Source: Frankiaceae bacterium (GTDB taxonomy: Bacteria; Actinomycetota; Actinomycetes; JADGOV01). From it: a DNA stretch of 46,325 bases. Shown here one piece after another: positions 22,607-32,226 of the stretch (within the stretch, counting starts at the first letter, position 1; each line of letters opens with the position of its first letter). Position numbers and translations under genes: made by a program. The stretch lies in NCBI GenBank assembly GCA_017882785.1, contig JADGOV010000012.1, positions 1-46,325 on the forward strand. The letters run 5' to 3'. The notes beneath the pieces were generated by a model, which saw only the letters and a program-made list of their open reading frames with translations, was not told the DNA's origin and ran no database searches.

Positions 22607-24115
22607 ATGACATCTCCCACCCCCACCGTTTCCACCCCCACCGTCCCACCCGGCGGTCAGGCCAGACGGGGAAACCATCCGGGCGTTGCGCTCGCCATCA
22701 TCACCGGCTCCCAGCTGATGGTGGTGCTGGACGCCACGATCGTGAACATCGCGCTCCCGCAGATCCAGTCCGCGTTGGGGTTCTCCACGACGAGCCTGTC
22801 GTGGGTGCTCAACGCCTACACGCTGACCTTCGGTGGGCTGCTCCTGCTCGGCGGTCGGGCCGGTGACATTCTCGGTCGTCGGCGCACCTTCATGTTCGGC
22901 ATCGCGCTGTTCACGACCGCCTCCTTCCTCGCTGGTCTCGCGACGTCATCGACCTGGTTGCTGGCGGCACGGGCCCTGCAGGGGATCGGCGGCGCCATCG
23001 CCTCACCGACCGCTCTGGCGCTGATCACCACCAACTTCAGCGAAGGTGCCGAGCGCAACCGGGCCTTCGGCGTCTTCGCCGCGGTCTCCGGCTCCGGCGC
23101 GGCGGTGGGCCTGCTGGCCGGCGGCATGCTCACCTCGTGGCTGTCGTGGCGGTGGGTGTTCTTCGTCAACGTGCCGATCGGCATCCTGCTCGCCGTTGTG
23201 GCCCCGTTGTTCATCAACGAGTCCGAGCCCCATCCCGGCCGCTTCGACCTCGGCGGTGCCCTGACCTCCACGTTGGGGATGACCTCGCTGGTCTATGGCT
23301 TCATCCGGGCCGCGCAGGAGGGCTGGAAGGACCCCGTCACCGTCGCGTCGTTCGCCCTGGCCGTCGTGTTGCTGGCGACCTTCGTCTGGATCGAAACGAC
23401 GATCGATCAGCCGATCATGCCGCTGCACCTGTTCCGCAACCGCAACCGGGCGGGCAGCTACGGCATCATGTTGGCGTTGGCGGCCGCGCTGTTCAGCATG
23501 TTCTTCTTCCTGACGATCTTCGTCCAGGACATCTTGGGCTACAGCCCGCTCAAGGCCGGGCTCGCGTTCCTCCCGGTCAGCGCGATGATCATTATCACCG
23601 CCCAGATCGCGTCCCGTCGGCTGCTCGCGACCGGTCCGAAGCTGTTCATGGTCCTCGGGGCGGTGCTGGCCGTCGCGGGGCTCGGCTGGCTGGCGCAACT
23701 GTCCACCACCAGCACCTACGTGTCGGGGATCCTGGTCCCGATGCTGTTGTTCGCCGCCGGCATGGGCTTCCTGTTCGTGCCGTTGACCATCAGCGCCGTG
23801 AGCGGGGTCGAGGCCAGCGAATCCGGTGCAGCCTCGGGGCTGCTGAACGTCACCCAGCAGGTGGGCGGCTCACTCGGGCTGTCCATCCTCGTCACGGTCT
23901 TCGGGACGGCCAGCCGCAACGAGACGCACGCTCTGCTCGGGACCGGCTCGCCACCCCCGGCCAATATCAAGGAGCTCGTGCTCGCGCACGGCATCTCGAC
24001 AGCATTCATGGTCGGCACGGTCTTCGCCGTCATCGCCCTCGTGCTCAGCGTGGTCGTGATCCGGACCAAACCCTCCGACGTCGACACCTCCGCCATCCCG
24101 GGGCTCGCCGGCTGA
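22607..24115 (+). CDS. DHA2-family (EmrB/QacA) MFS drug transporter
   Basis: I choose ATG 22607 (MTSPTPTVSTPTVPPGGQAR), preceded by GGAAGG, over ATG 22571. The 502-residue protein has 14 hydrophobic segments. The motifs of 14-TM drug:H+ antiporters are present: MVVLDATIVNIALPQIQ (TM1), GGRAGDILGRRRTFMFG (motif A) and GSGAAVGLLAGGMLTSWLSW (motif C). It should export a hydrophobic or cationic drug. Expression is probably controlled by the divergent TetR gene. A strong hairpin follows the stop. Confidence 0.9.
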   Translation: MTSPTPTVSTPTVPPGGQARRGNHPGVALAIITGSQLMVVLDATIVNIALPQIQSALGFSTTSLSWVLNAYTLTFGGLLLLGGRAGDILGRRRTFMFGIALFTTASFLAGLATSSTWLLAARALQGIGGAIASPTALALITTNFSEGAERNRAFGVFAAVSGSGAAVGLLAGGMLTSWLSWRWVFFVNVPIGILLAVVAPLFINESEPHPGRFDLGGALTSTLGMTSLVYGFIRAAQEGWKDPVTVASFALAVVLLATFVWIETTIDQPIMPLHLFRNRNRAGSYGIMLALAAALFSMFFFLTIFVQDILGYSPLKAGLAFLPVSAMIIITAQIASRRLLATGPKLFMVLGAVLAVAGLGWLAQLSTTSTYVSGILVPMLLFAAGMGFLFVPLTISAVSGVEASESGAASGLLNVTQQVGGSLGLSILVTVFGTASRNETHALLGTGSPPPANIKELVLAHGISTAFMVGTVFAVIALVLSVVVIRTKPSDVDTSAIPGLAG

Positions 24116-24142
24116 CGCCGAAGCGCCCAGCCCGCTCACCAC

Positions 24143-24177
24143 AGCCCGCTGCCCTCCCACTGGGAGGTCAGCGGGCT
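24143..24177. terminator. Bidirectional terminator between MFS and folD
   Basis: AGCCCGCTG-c-CCTCCC-act-GGGAGG-t-CAGCGGGCT forms a 15-bp stem with one mismatch and a 3-base loop. It lies 27 bases after the MFS stop and overlaps the last codons and stop of the convergent folD gene. Confidence 0.75.
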
Positions 24178-25022
24178 CGGCTTTCGGCGGCCTCGACGAC
24201 GTTGCGCAGGAGCATGGCCCGGGTCATCGGGCCGACTCCGCCGGGCATCGGGGCGAGAAAGCCGGCGACGCCGGCGACGTCGGGGTGGACGTCGCCGACG
24301 AGGCCGGCTGTGGTGCGGGTGATGCCGACGTCGAGCACCGCCGCGCCGGGGCGGACCATGTCCGGCTTGACCAGCTGGGGTACGCCTGCGGCGCACACCA
24401 CGATGTCCGCGCGGCCGATGTGCGCCGCGAGATCTCGCGTGCCGGTGTGGCACAGCGTGACGGTCGCATTCTCGCTTCGCCGGGTCAGCAGCAGGCCCAG
24501 GGACCGTCCCACGGTCAGACCGCGGCCGACGATGCACACCTCCGCGCCGGCCAGCGGGACGTCGTATCGACGGAGCAACTCCACGATGCCGCGAGGCGTG
24601 CACGGCAGCGGCGCGGCCTGGCCGAGGACGAGGCGGCCCAGGTTGACCGGGTGCAGGCCGTCGGCGTCTTTCCCAGGGTCGACGAGGTTCAGTACCGCGT
24701 TCGCGTCGAGGCCCGGCGGCAACGGCAGTTGGACGATGTATCCGGTGCAGGCGGGGTCCTCGTTCAGCTCACACACGACCGCGACGACGTCGCGCTGAGT
24801 CGCCCCGACCCCCAGGTCCCGTCGAATCGAGGCAATCCCGATCTCGGCGCAGTCCCGGTGCTTGCCCGCGACGTAGGCCGTGCTGCCCGGATCCTCGCCG
24901 ACGAGGACCGTACCGAGACCGGGCACCGCACCGCCTCCGTCGCGGAGCACGCGCACCCTGCCGGCCAGTTCCGCGCGGATGGCCGCGGCCGTGCTCCGGC
25001 CGTCCAGGATCACCGCAGTCAT
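24168..25022 (-). CDS. folD: Bifunctional methylenetetrahydrofolate dehydrogenase/cyclohydrolase
   Basis: The 284-residue protein matches FolD throughout: [20 protein letters not shown] followed by [46 protein letters not shown] and [20 protein letters not shown], ending with [15 protein letters not shown]. FolD interconverts 5,10-methylene- and 10-formyl-tetrahydrofolate in the cytosol for purine, fMet and one-carbon supply. YVAGK holds the catalytic Lys. The motif usually reads GRSxxVGxP; here it is GRGLTVGRS. The gene is convergent with the MFS gene. Confidence 0.93.
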   Translation of the reverse strand: MTAVILDGRSTAAAIRAELAGRVRVLRDGGGAVPGLGTVLVGEDPGSTAYVAGKHRDCAEIGIASIRRDLGVGATQRDVVAVVCELNEDPACTGYIVQLPLPPGLDANAVLNLVDPGKDADGLHPVNLGRLVLGQAAPLPCTPRGIVELLRRYDVPLAGAEVCIVGRGLTVGRSLGLLLTRRSENATVTLCHTGTRDLAAHIGRADIVVCAAGVPQLVKPDMVRPGAAVLDVGITRTTAGLVGDVHPDVAGVAGFLAPMPGGVGPMTRAMLLRNVVEAAESRAR

Positions 25023-25080
25023 TCCCCGACTCTAGCTTCGGCGATCGGGCCGGGGCGCCGACGACGCAAGGAGGAGCTGG

Positions 25081-26055
25081 TCAGTCCAGCCAGTAGTCGT
25101 TGATGTACTTCTCCCCCTCGTCGCAGAAGAACGTCACCACATGAGCCACGTCCTCATGCTGCTCGCGCAGGGCCCGGGCCGCGATCAGGTGCGCGCCCGA
25201 GCTCGGCCCGACGAACAGGCCGTACTCGCGGGCCAGCCGACGCATCTCCGCGATCGCCTCTTCGCTGTCGACCGGCACGAAGGCATCGACGTCGTCGCGG
25301 TGGCGGGCGATGATGCCGGGCACGAAGCCGTCGGAGATGCCTTCGATCAGATGCTTGCCGATCTCGCCACACATGAGGGTGCAGGACTCGTTCGGCTCTA
25401 CCGCCACGACCCGGCAGCGCGGGTTGACCGCCCGGAATGCCTGCCCGACGCCGACGATGGTGCCGCCGGTGCCGACACCGCCGACCACAGCGTCCGGGAC
25501 GACGCCCTCCGGCAGCTGACGCAGCACCTCGGGGCCGAGCCAGCTGCGGTTCTCCTCGACGTTCCACTCGTTGTCGAACTGCTGCGGCGCAAAATACCCA
25601 GGCTCGTCCCCCAGCTCGCGAGCCTTACGCAGCGCGTCGTTGACGTGGAAGTCACCCAGCGTCAGGACCTCGGCGCCGAACGCCCGCGAGATCGCCGCCC
25701 GCTCGGGGCTCATGCCGTTCGGCATGACGACGAGCATCCGGTAGCCCTTGACCGCGGCCACCATCGACATCGCGTTGCCGGTGTTACCGCTGGAGGCCTC
25801 GACGATCGTGTCCCCCGGCCGCAGCAGGCCCTCACGCTCCGCCTTCTCGATCATGTAGGTGGCGATCCGCGCCTTGATCGATCCGGACGGGTTGAGGAAC
25901 TCCAACTTGACCCAGACGTCGTCGACGCGCACCAGCGGGGTGTTGCCGATGCCGCTGAGCACCGTCGCCCGCCAGGGGTCGGTCGTGACCGCCGAAGCAG
26001 GTCCGGACCCGACTCGGGCCGCGGGGGACGATGTTGGTGCGTCCACAATCGCCAT
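25081..26055 (-). CDS. Cysteine synthase family PLP enzyme
   Basis: The 324-residue fold-type II enzyme has the PLP Lys in FLNPSGSIKARIATYMIEKA. It also has the phosphate- and substrate-binding loop VEASSGNTGNAMSMVAA and the glycine loop VVGGVGTGGTIVGVGQAFR. It ends TFFCDEGEKYINDYWLD. CysK/CysM-type enzymes make cysteine from an activated serine and a sulfur donor; cystathionine beta-synthase and S-sulfocysteine synthase (CysK2) are close. The N-terminal 30 residues are a weakly conserved extension. ATG 26055 follows GGAGG. The exact sulfur substrate cannot be told from sequence. Confidence 0.85.
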   Translation of the reverse strand: MAIVDAPTSSPAARVGSGPASAVTTDPWRATVLSGIGNTPLVRVDDVWVKLEFLNPSGSIKARIATYMIEKAEREGLLRPGDTIVEASSGNTGNAMSMVAAVKGYRMLVVMPNGMSPERAAISRAFGAEVLTLGDFHVNDALRKARELGDEPGYFAPQQFDNEWNVEENRSWLGPEVLRQLPEGVVPDAVVGGVGTGGTIVGVGQAFRAVNPRCRVVAVEPNESCTLMCGEIGKHLIEGISDGFVPGIIARHRDDVDAFVPVDSEEAIAEMRRLAREYGLFVGPSSGAHLIAARALREQHEDVAHVVTFFCDEGEKYINDYWLD

Positions 26056-26224
26056 CTCTGAACCTCCGGGACCCGCCGAACGGTGTTAACGTACGCCTCT
26101 CACGGGGTCACAGCGCAGCTGCGCTGCCCGCTCCGGCGCGGGATCGCAGACCGTGACGAGCTGTCACGACCGGCGCCGGCTGGCCAGCCCCGAGCCCGCC
26201 AGCCCAGCCTGCCGAGGAGTACGC

Positions 26225-26482
26225 GTGGTGACTTGCTCGCACCTGGATGCCATCCGGGACGTCCAGCCTGACAGCCTCGACGGCTGCCCGGACTGTCTGG
26301 CAGAGGGCAGCCAGTGGGTGCATCTGCGGGAGTGTCTGAGTTGCGGGCACGTCGGCTGCTGCGATTCCTCGCCGCGCCGGCACGCCAGCGCGCACTTCGC
26401 CGCCACCGGACACCCGATCATGCGCTCGTTCCAACCCGGCGAGGACTGGCGTTGGTGCTTCGTCGACGAGGTCCTGGTCTGA
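26225..26482 (+). CDS. UBP-type zinc-finger protein
   Basis: From GTG 26225, six bases after GAGGAG, the protein has 85 residues. The Cys/His pattern CSHL...CPDC...CLSCGHVGCCDSS followed by RRHASAHFAATGHPIMRSFQ is the zf-UBP fold. In eukaryotes it binds the ubiquitin C-terminus; bacterial stand-alone copies have no known role. In actinobacteria they often lie next to a Na+/H+ antiporter, as here (convergent, 30 bases apart). A longer start at 26153 lacks a good binding site. Confidence 0.85.
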   Translation: MVTCSHLDAIRDVQPDSLDGCPDCLAEGSQWVHLRECLSCGHVGCCDSSPRRHASAHFAATGHPIMRSFQPGEDWRWCFVDEVLV

Positions 26483-26512
26483 CCGCGGGCTCATCCGGAG
26501 GCCCCGCCGGCC

Positions 26513-28105
26513 TCAGCCGCGGGCCAGGATCGCCTCCTCCAGGTCCAGGTCGCGCTGCACCCGACGAAGCACGTCGTCGGTGATCTGCCCACGGTCGCGC
26601 ATCGCCAGGAACGCGGCCCGCTCCGCGCCGAGCATCTGCAGGCGCAGCCGCCGGTAGACCGCCGTCGGCGGCTCGGACCCCAGCGTGCCGCCACCCCCAC
26701 CGCCGAGTCGCTCCCAGGCATTGAGCTGGCGGAACTCGGCGCGTTGCCGCAGCTGCTCGGCCACGCCATCGGGGGTACTGCCGTCGGCGGTGAGTTCGTC
26801 GAGCCGAACCAGCGCGGCGCTGGCCGCCCGTTGTTGGGCTGCGGCCTCCGCCAACAGTTCCTGCGTCTCGTCCCGGCGTAGTCCCGACCACCGGACGACG
26901 CGGGCCAGGGTGAAGCCTTGGCCGAGGAGGCTGGCGACGACGGCCACCAGGGTCAGGAAGATCAGTACGTCGCGATCGGGAAATGGCATCCGCGAGTGCA
27001 CGACCAACGGCAGGCTGAGGGCGGCCGCCAGAGAGACTGCGCCGCGCATGCCGGCCCAGGAGATGACGGCCGGGGTCTGCCAGCGCGGATACGGGTCGCG
27101 CGCCCGCAGCTTGGGACTGAGCCGGCGCGGCAGGTAGGTGGCCGGGAACACCCAGGCGAACCGGGCGAGGACCACCGCGGCGGTCACGGCCACCGCTGCC
27201 CCGGCCAGGTCGACCGACGAATGCCCACCGGTGTGCGCCACGATGTCCCGCAGCTGCAGGCCGATGAGGGCGAAGAGCAGGCTCTCCAGGAGAAAGTCGA
27301 TCAGTGACCAGATCGACTGGTGTTGCAGCCGGGCGGCAGGTGAGAGCAGGACCGGTGCCTCGTGACTGAGTCGCAGGCCGGCGATGACGACCGCCAGCAC
27401 GCCGCTGGCACCGATGGCCGCGGCCGGCACGTAGGCGAGGAACGGAGTGAGCAGCGACAGCGTGTTCTCGATCAGCGAGTCGTTCGTCAGCCGGCGGATG
27501 CGGGCGATGAGGTAGGCGGAGAGCAACCCGACCGCGGTGCCGCCGATCACGGCAACAGCGGCTTCGGCGCCGATCTGCAGGAGCGTGACGTGCCCGCTCT
27601 TCGCTGCCTTGAGAGCCACACTCAGCGTCACCAGTGCGGTCGCGTCGTTGAGCAGGCTCTCCCCTTCCAGCACCGTGACGATGCGGGCGGGTAGGCCGAC
27701 CCGGCGGGCGATGGCGGTCGCGGCCACCGCATCTGTCGGGCCGAGGATGGCGCCGAAGGCCACCGCCGCGAACCACGGCAGGCCGGGGATGACCAGCCTG
27801 GCCACGACCGCCACGACCAGCGCGGTGAACAGCACCAGACCCACCGACAGCAAGGCGATCGGGCGGGCATTGGCCCGTACCGCTGTCAGCGAGGAGTTCA
27901 CTGCGGCGGAATACACCAGCGGCGGGAGGAAGAACACCAGCACGAGATCGGGGTCGAGGTGATAGGCCGGCACCCCGGGCATGTAGGACAGCGCCAGCCC
28001 GGCCGCCACGAGCATGATGGGTGGCGACAGGTCGTAGCGTCGGGCCAGGCCGGCGACCGTGGCCGCGCCGGTGACCAGCATCAGTACCTGCAGCAGCGGA
28101 TCCAC
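26513..28105 (-). CDS. CPA1-type Na+/H+ antiporter
   Basis: The 530-residue protein has about 12 membrane segments in the first 400 residues and a charged cytosolic C-terminal tail. CPA1 signatures include VFFLPPLVYSAAVNSS, FGAILGPTDAVAATAIARRV (ion-binding Asp in the GPTD motif), VLEGESLLNDATALV and ISWAGMRGAVSLAAALSLP. It should exchange cytosolic Na+ (or K+) for protons across the membrane. The tail contains a Gly-rich GGGGGGT segment. It converges with the UBP zinc-finger gene. Confidence 0.92.
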   Translation of the reverse strand: MDPLLQVLMLVTGAATVAGLARRYDLSPPIMLVAAGLALSYMPGVPAYHLDPDLVLVFFLPPLVYSAAVNSSLTAVRANARPIALLSVGLVLFTALVVAVVARLVIPGLPWFAAVAFGAILGPTDAVAATAIARRVGLPARIVTVLEGESLLNDATALVTLSVALKAAKSGHVTLLQIGAEAAVAVIGGTAVGLLSAYLIARIRRLTNDSLIENTLSLLTPFLAYVPAAAIGASGVLAVVIAGLRLSHEAPVLLSPAARLQHQSIWSLIDFLLESLLFALIGLQLRDIVAHTGGHSSVDLAGAAVAVTAAVVLARFAWVFPATYLPRRLSPKLRARDPYPRWQTPAVISWAGMRGAVSLAAALSLPLVVHSRMPFPDRDVLIFLTLVAVVASLLGQGFTLARVVRWSGLRRDETQELLAEAAAQQRAASAALVRLDELTADGSTPDGVAEQLRQRAEFRQLNAWERLGGGGGGTLGSEPPTAVYRRLRLQMLGAERAAFLAMRDRGQITDDVLRRVQRDLDLEEAILARG

Positions 28106-28264
28106 GACACCTCCTGACCGGTCCCGAATCTACGTCCGGATCTCGCGCGCCCAGCGAGACGTCCGCCGCAAGCCGCCCGCACAACGGCGTGTCGCCCCCG
28201 GCAGGGTGCGAGGCGCTACCGCGGAGTACGTAGGGTTGCAGCGGACTGACCCGGTGGAGGGCTT

Positions 28265-29479
28265 TTGAGCGAGGACGTCAGCACACTGACAGCTGCCCCG
28301 GCCCCCGCCCGCACGTCACCACCGGTCGATCGACCGCCGATCGTCATCCGATCCCCGCGCCCCCGAGTCGGCCTCAGCACCCTCGCCATCGGCATCTTCC
28401 TGCTCAGCCGGCTGCTCACGACTGCCGGCATCATCGCAGCGCACTGGGTGTCCGGCCTCAGCCTGCGGCTGATCGTGGTCAAGTGGGACGCGCACTGGTA
28501 TCTGTCCATCGCCCAGCATGGCTACCCGACCGGCGCCGCACCGCTGCCGGGGGACGCGGAGTTGCGCCTCGCCTTCCTGCCGCTGTTCCCCCTGATGCTG
28601 CGACCGCTGACCGGCTCGGGTGCCAACGCCGTGCTGGTCGCCACCGCGGTCGGCACGGTCTTCGGGCTCGCGGCCACCGTGGCCGTCGCCCATCTCGCCC
28701 GGCACACGGCGCTGGTGATGGGAGCCGGCCAGACCTCGGCCCGCCGGGTCGCGCTGCGCACGACCGCCGTGTTCGCCTGCTTTCCCGGGGCCATCGTGCT
28801 GTCGCTGGCCTACACCGAAGGCCTCACCCTCGTCCTGGCCGTGGGCTGCCTGCTCGCCCTGCTGCACCGGCGCTGGCTCCTCGCGGGGATCTGCGCGGCC
28901 TTCGCCACCGCGGCGCGGCCGAACGCGCTGGCTTTGGTGGTCGCCTGCGGCTGGGCGTCCTACCAGGCCGTCCGGCAACGCGGCGAGTGGCGCTCGCTCG
29001 TGGCGCCGCTGCTGGCCCCGGTCGGATTCCTCAGCTACTTGATCTACTTACAAGTGCATGTGGGCGACTGGCGAGCCTGGCACGAGGTCCAGGCCCGTGG
29101 CTGGCACCAGAACATCGACTTCTCGCTGCGATTACTGCGTCTGCTCAGCCCACCTGAGATCGTCAAGCACGCGGCCCGCACCGACTGGCACTACTTCTCG
29201 ATCGTGGCCGGACTGATCTTCGTGCTGGTCGCCGGTCGGATCTTCCTTCGATGGCGACCACCCGGCGTGCTCACCGGCTATACCGTCGGGGTACTCGCGT
29301 TCTGCTTTCTGTCGAGCAACGTCGGACCCCGCCCGCGGATGGTCCTGCTCGCCCTGCCGCTGTTCCTGGCCTGCGGGGCTCAGCTGCGCGGCCGGCCGTA
29401 CGCGATGCTCCTCAGCTGCTGCGCGGTGTGCACCGTCGCCATGAGCTACTTCGTGTCGATGGGCCGGGTCATTCCGTAG
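28265..29479 (+). CDS. PIG-V-like membrane mannosyltransferase
   Basis: The TTG at 28265 follows GGAGGG and gives 404 residues with about 10 hydrophobic segments. The first outer loop holds VKWDAHWYLSIAQHGYPTG and LAFLPLFPLMLRPL, the WDxxWYxxIAxxGY...F(F)PLYP signature of PIG-V/GT-C enzymes, with a candidate catalytic Asp in WDAHW. Such proteins transfer mannose from polyprenol-phosphate-mannose outside the membrane. The acceptor is unknown. The 3' end overlaps by 34 bases the convergent GT87-like gene. Confidence 0.75.
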   Translation: MSEDVSTLTAAPAPARTSPPVDRPPIVIRSPRPRVGLSTLAIGIFLLSRLLTTAGIIAAHWVSGLSLRLIVVKWDAHWYLSIAQHGYPTGAAPLPGDAELRLAFLPLFPLMLRPLTGSGANAVLVATAVGTVFGLAATVAVAHLARHTALVMGAGQTSARRVALRTTAVFACFPGAIVLSLAYTEGLTLVLAVGCLLALLHRRWLLAGICAAFATAARPNALALVVACGWASYQAVRQRGEWRSLVAPLLAPVGFLSYLIYLQVHVGDWRAWHEVQARGWHQNIDFSLRLLRLLSPPEIVKHAARTDWHYFSIVAGLIFVLVAGRIFLRWRPPGVLTGYTVGVLAFCFLSSNVGPRPRMVLLALPLFLACGAQLRGRPYAMLLSCCAVCTVAMSYFVSMGRVIP

Positions 29480-30789
29480 GCCGGCAGTCCATCCCGCACG
29501 CCCAGTCCATCCCGCAGCGCCACCGCACACGCGGCGAGCAGCACGGCGTTACGCCCGGCAAGCAGCAGCGCGGAGCCGACCGCGCCGTGCACCAACCCCA
29601 CGTACCAGATCGGGTAGAGCCACTGGGTCAGCGCGCAGGCCAGCACCAGCAGCCAGGCCGTCAGCCGCTGCCGCGTCCGCGGGTCGCTGTGCACGACTGC
29701 GGCCACGCCGAGCACCCACACCAGGTATTGCGGGCTCAGCACTCGGGCGGTGACCAGCACAGCGAGCAGGCCGGCCAATCCCAGCCCGGTGGCACCCGGT
29801 CGGCGCCAGGCGAGTGCGAGATAGCCCAGGACCACCACCGCGCCGGCAACCGTGGTCACCGTGACGACGAGGGAGACCCCGGGCCCGTGCACCTGGTAGG
29901 CGCCGAACTCCCGCACGACCCGGATTCCGGGCGCGCCGAAGGCGCGGGCCAGAACGTAGGGGGTGGCCGCCAGGGTCTCCACCTGCAGCCCCCTGGCCTG
30001 CTGATTGTGCAGAAAGTCCAGGCCGGCTCCCAGCCTGCCGGTCACCGCCAGCGAGGCAAGGCCGACCAGGCCGACGGTCACCGCACCGGCCACCGCCCGG
30101 ACGCGGTTGGTCGTGACGGGGAGCATCAGCGCCGGCCATACCTTCACGGCCGCACCGGCCCCGAGCAGGGCGCCGGCCAGAAAGGGCCGGGCCGGTATGG
30201 CAAGCCCGGCGACCGCGAGCAGGGTGGGCACGCTGTCGAACCGGTTGAGCACGATCGGGCCGAGCGCAGTGGTCCCCACGATCCACAGCCAGGCCCCGGC
30301 CGCGCTGCCTGATCGCGCTCCGACGCGGAGCAGCACCAGGGTCACCAGCCCGTCGGCCAGCAGAGCCAGCGTCACGAAGGCCGGGTAGTAGCGCAGCGGC
30401 ATCAGCTCGGGCAGCGCGAGCAGGGCGCCCGCGCCCGGCGGGTACTGCCAGCTGGAATCGTGCAGCGGGAAGACACCGTGCCCCAACAGGGCACCCCAGT
30501 GGGCATAGAGCCGCACGTCCCCGGTGACCGCGCTGTGGTGCGGATAGCCCCACCATCCGGGCGCGGCGAGCAGCCAGGCCCTGGTCACCACCCAGGCGAG
30601 GACGACGCTGAGTACGCGATGTGCAGGTCGGAGGTCCAGCGGCGGGTCCGGGGTCCGCGGGGGGGTCGGCGGGCGACGAGTGACGGCGGCCTCCTCCGCG
30701 TTCGGGTCAGCCGGCCGGACGCACCGCGCCGGCGTACTGCGGCCACCACACCGGCTCCTTGCGGACGAAGGCCCCGGTGTGCGGCGCAT
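29446..30789 (-). CDS. GT87/DUF2029-like polyprenol-phosphate glycosyltransferase
   Basis: The 447-residue protein has about 10-12 membrane segments. Its outer loop GDVRLYAHWGALLGHGVFPL with SSWQYPPGAGALL fits the GT87 (DUF2029) family (DxxxY...P....YPP). Later segments ARVLSPQYLVWVLGVAA also match. Family members are mannosyl- or arabinosyl-type GT-C enzymes of cell-wall glycans. The only in-frame start upstream of the first helix is ATG 30789, which overlaps the NlpC/P60 gene by 83 bases. The first 45 residues are basic and low in order, so the real start is uncertain. It pairs head-to-head at the 3' end with the PIG-V-like gene. Confidence 0.7.
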   Translation of the reverse strand: MRRTPGPSSARSRCGGRSTPARCVRPADPNAEEAAVTRRPPTPPRTPDPPLDLRPAHRVLSVVLAWVVTRAWLLAAPGWWGYPHHSAVTGDVRLYAHWGALLGHGVFPLHDSSWQYPPGAGALLALPELMPLRYYPAFVTLALLADGLVTLVLLRVGARSGSAAGAWLWIVGTTALGPIVLNRFDSVPTLLAVAGLAIPARPFLAGALLGAGAAVKVWPALMLPVTTNRVRAVAGAVTVGLVGLASLAVTGRLGAGLDFLHNQQARGLQVETLAATPYVLARAFGAPGIRVVREFGAYQVHGPGVSLVVTVTTVAGAVVVLGYLALAWRRPGATGLGLAGLLAVLVTARVLSPQYLVWVLGVAAVVHSDPRTRQRLTAWLLVLACALTQWLYPIWYVGLVHGAVGSALLLAGRNAVLLAACAVALRDGLGVRDGLPAYGMTRPIDTK

Positions 30790-32005
30790 CGATCATCATG
30801 CCCGACCCGACGTAGAGGCCGACATGGTGGATCGGGCTGCCGAAGAAGACGAGGTCCCCCGCGACGAGGTCCGACTGGCCGACCCGGCGGCCCTGGTCGA
30901 TCTGGAACCCGGTGAAGTGGCCGAGGTAGATCCCGGCCTTGCCCCACACGTACTGGGTGAGCCCGGAGCAGTCGAACGCCTCCGGCCCGTCCGCCGCCCA
31001 TACGTAGGGTTTCCCGATCTCTCGATACGCCCAGGCGACGGCCACCGCGGCGCCGCCGGACCCACGGCCGGCCGAGCTGGGGGACGGGCCGACGTCCACG
31101 GCGCTGAGCCGGCCGTGCCGCCGGCTGTGGCTCACCTCGCCGGCGGCACGCGCCAACTGCCGCGCGTCGCTGGCTGCCCGAAAGGCCGCGGCGGCCTGCG
31201 CCTGGGCCGCCCGCTGCCGACCGAGCGCAGCCGCCCGCGCCTGGACCTGGGCCAGCGCCCGCTGCGCGAGTGCCGCCTGCACCGCCTGCTTGGCCGCGTC
31301 GGCCTTGGCCAGCGCAGCCTGCGCCTGGGCGACCAGCTGGGCCTGCGCGTCCTGGAGTTGCCCGAGCAACTGCTGCTGGCTTCGCGCAGCCGAAAGAACC
31401 GCGTCCCGCTCCCGTCGCTTGGCGTCGGTCAGCTGCCGCTGCCTGGCCAGCGCCGCTTCCGCGGCAACCTTGGCGAACGCCTGCTCGTGCCGCGCGGTCT
31501 CCAACCTGTCCAGCGTGGCCCGCTGGGAGTGGGCGAGGGCATCCAAGGCGGCCGCCCGGTCCAGGAAGCCCGCCGGTCCACCCGTGTCGGTGAGCATCGT
31601 CAGCTGGGAAAGTCCCCCGGTCTGGTAGGTCGCCACCGCCACCTCACCGGCCTGCCCGCGCAGGGCCAGCAGACGGTCCGTGGCGGCTTTTAGGCGTTGC
31701 CGGGCGGCACCCGCCACCCGGTCCGCCCAGCCCAGCCGCTCGACCGCGCCGTTGTAGGCCTCGGCAGCGATCTCCGACTGCACGTCGAGCGCGGCCAGTT
31801 GGCGCTGGACGGCCGCGATGTGCGCCTCCTCGCCAGCCACCCTGGTCCTGGCCGCACCCGCGGCGGCGGCGGCCGCCGCGGCTCTGGCCCGAGCGGTGTC
31901 CACCGAATCCGCAGTGGCCGCGCTGATCGAGACAGCGGAGGCAACACTGGCGAGGGCGCACAGCGCGGTGACTGTGGACGCCCGACGTTGCAGCGGCAGC
32001 GGCAC
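30707..32005 (-). CDS. Secreted NlpC/P60 peptidoglycan hydrolase with coiled coil
   Basis: The 432-residue protein has a signal peptide (STVTALCALASVASAVSISA), a long Ala/Gln/Arg coiled coil (about 35-290), and a C-terminal NlpC/P60 domain. The catalytic Cys is 346 (FDCSGLTQYVW), with His in SPIHHVGLYVGSGMMIDAPH. The layout is that of RipA/PcsB-like D,L-endopeptidases, which cut the stem peptide of peptidoglycan during cell separation. The coiled coil is usually the docking part for regulators. Its end overlaps the start of the GT87-like gene. The upstream 200 bases were checked for a c-di-AMP riboswitch but lack its core motifs. Confidence 0.9.
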   Translation of the reverse strand: MPLPLQRRASTVTALCALASVASAVSISAATADSVDTARARAAAAAAAAGAARTRVAGEEAHIAAVQRQLAALDVQSEIAAEAYNGAVERLGWADRVAGAARQRLKAATDRLLALRGQAGEVAVATYQTGGLSQLTMLTDTGGPAGFLDRAAALDALAHSQRATLDRLETARHEQAFAKVAAEAALARQRQLTDAKRRERDAVLSAARSQQQLLGQLQDAQAQLVAQAQAALAKADAAKQAVQAALAQRALAQVQARAAALGRQRAAQAQAAAAFRAASDARQLARAAGEVSHSRRHGRLSAVDVGPSPSSAGRGSGGAAVAVAWAYREIGKPYVWAADGPEAFDCSGLTQYVWGKAGIYLGHFTGFQIDQGRRVGQSDLVAGDLVFFGSPIHHVGLYVGSGMMIDAPHTGAFVRKEPVWWPQYAGAVRPAG

Positions 32006-32226
32006 GCCTGCTCCCGGTGCTAGGAGGCCCCCCGAACGGGCTTACGGTACGGCTCAATCGATCATCCGTCACCCAGGTGGCGGATAAACCAACGAAACAG
32101 GGTCGGGTTGAGTTGATCTGTCCGCCGCTGTTTGGCTCAGCGCGCTTCCGGGGTCGCGGGACGGGTCGCGTGGCGGGCTGCCGCAGGCACACCGGGGCTG
32201 CTCCCGGCCGCGGGTAGTTTGTCCCC

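Noticed and set aside
32006-32226. c-di-AMP (ydaO/yuaA) riboswitch upstream of the NlpC/P60 gene
   Set aside because: Such riboswitches often precede these hydrolases, but the conserved GGTGAATCC-type core segments are not present in the leader.
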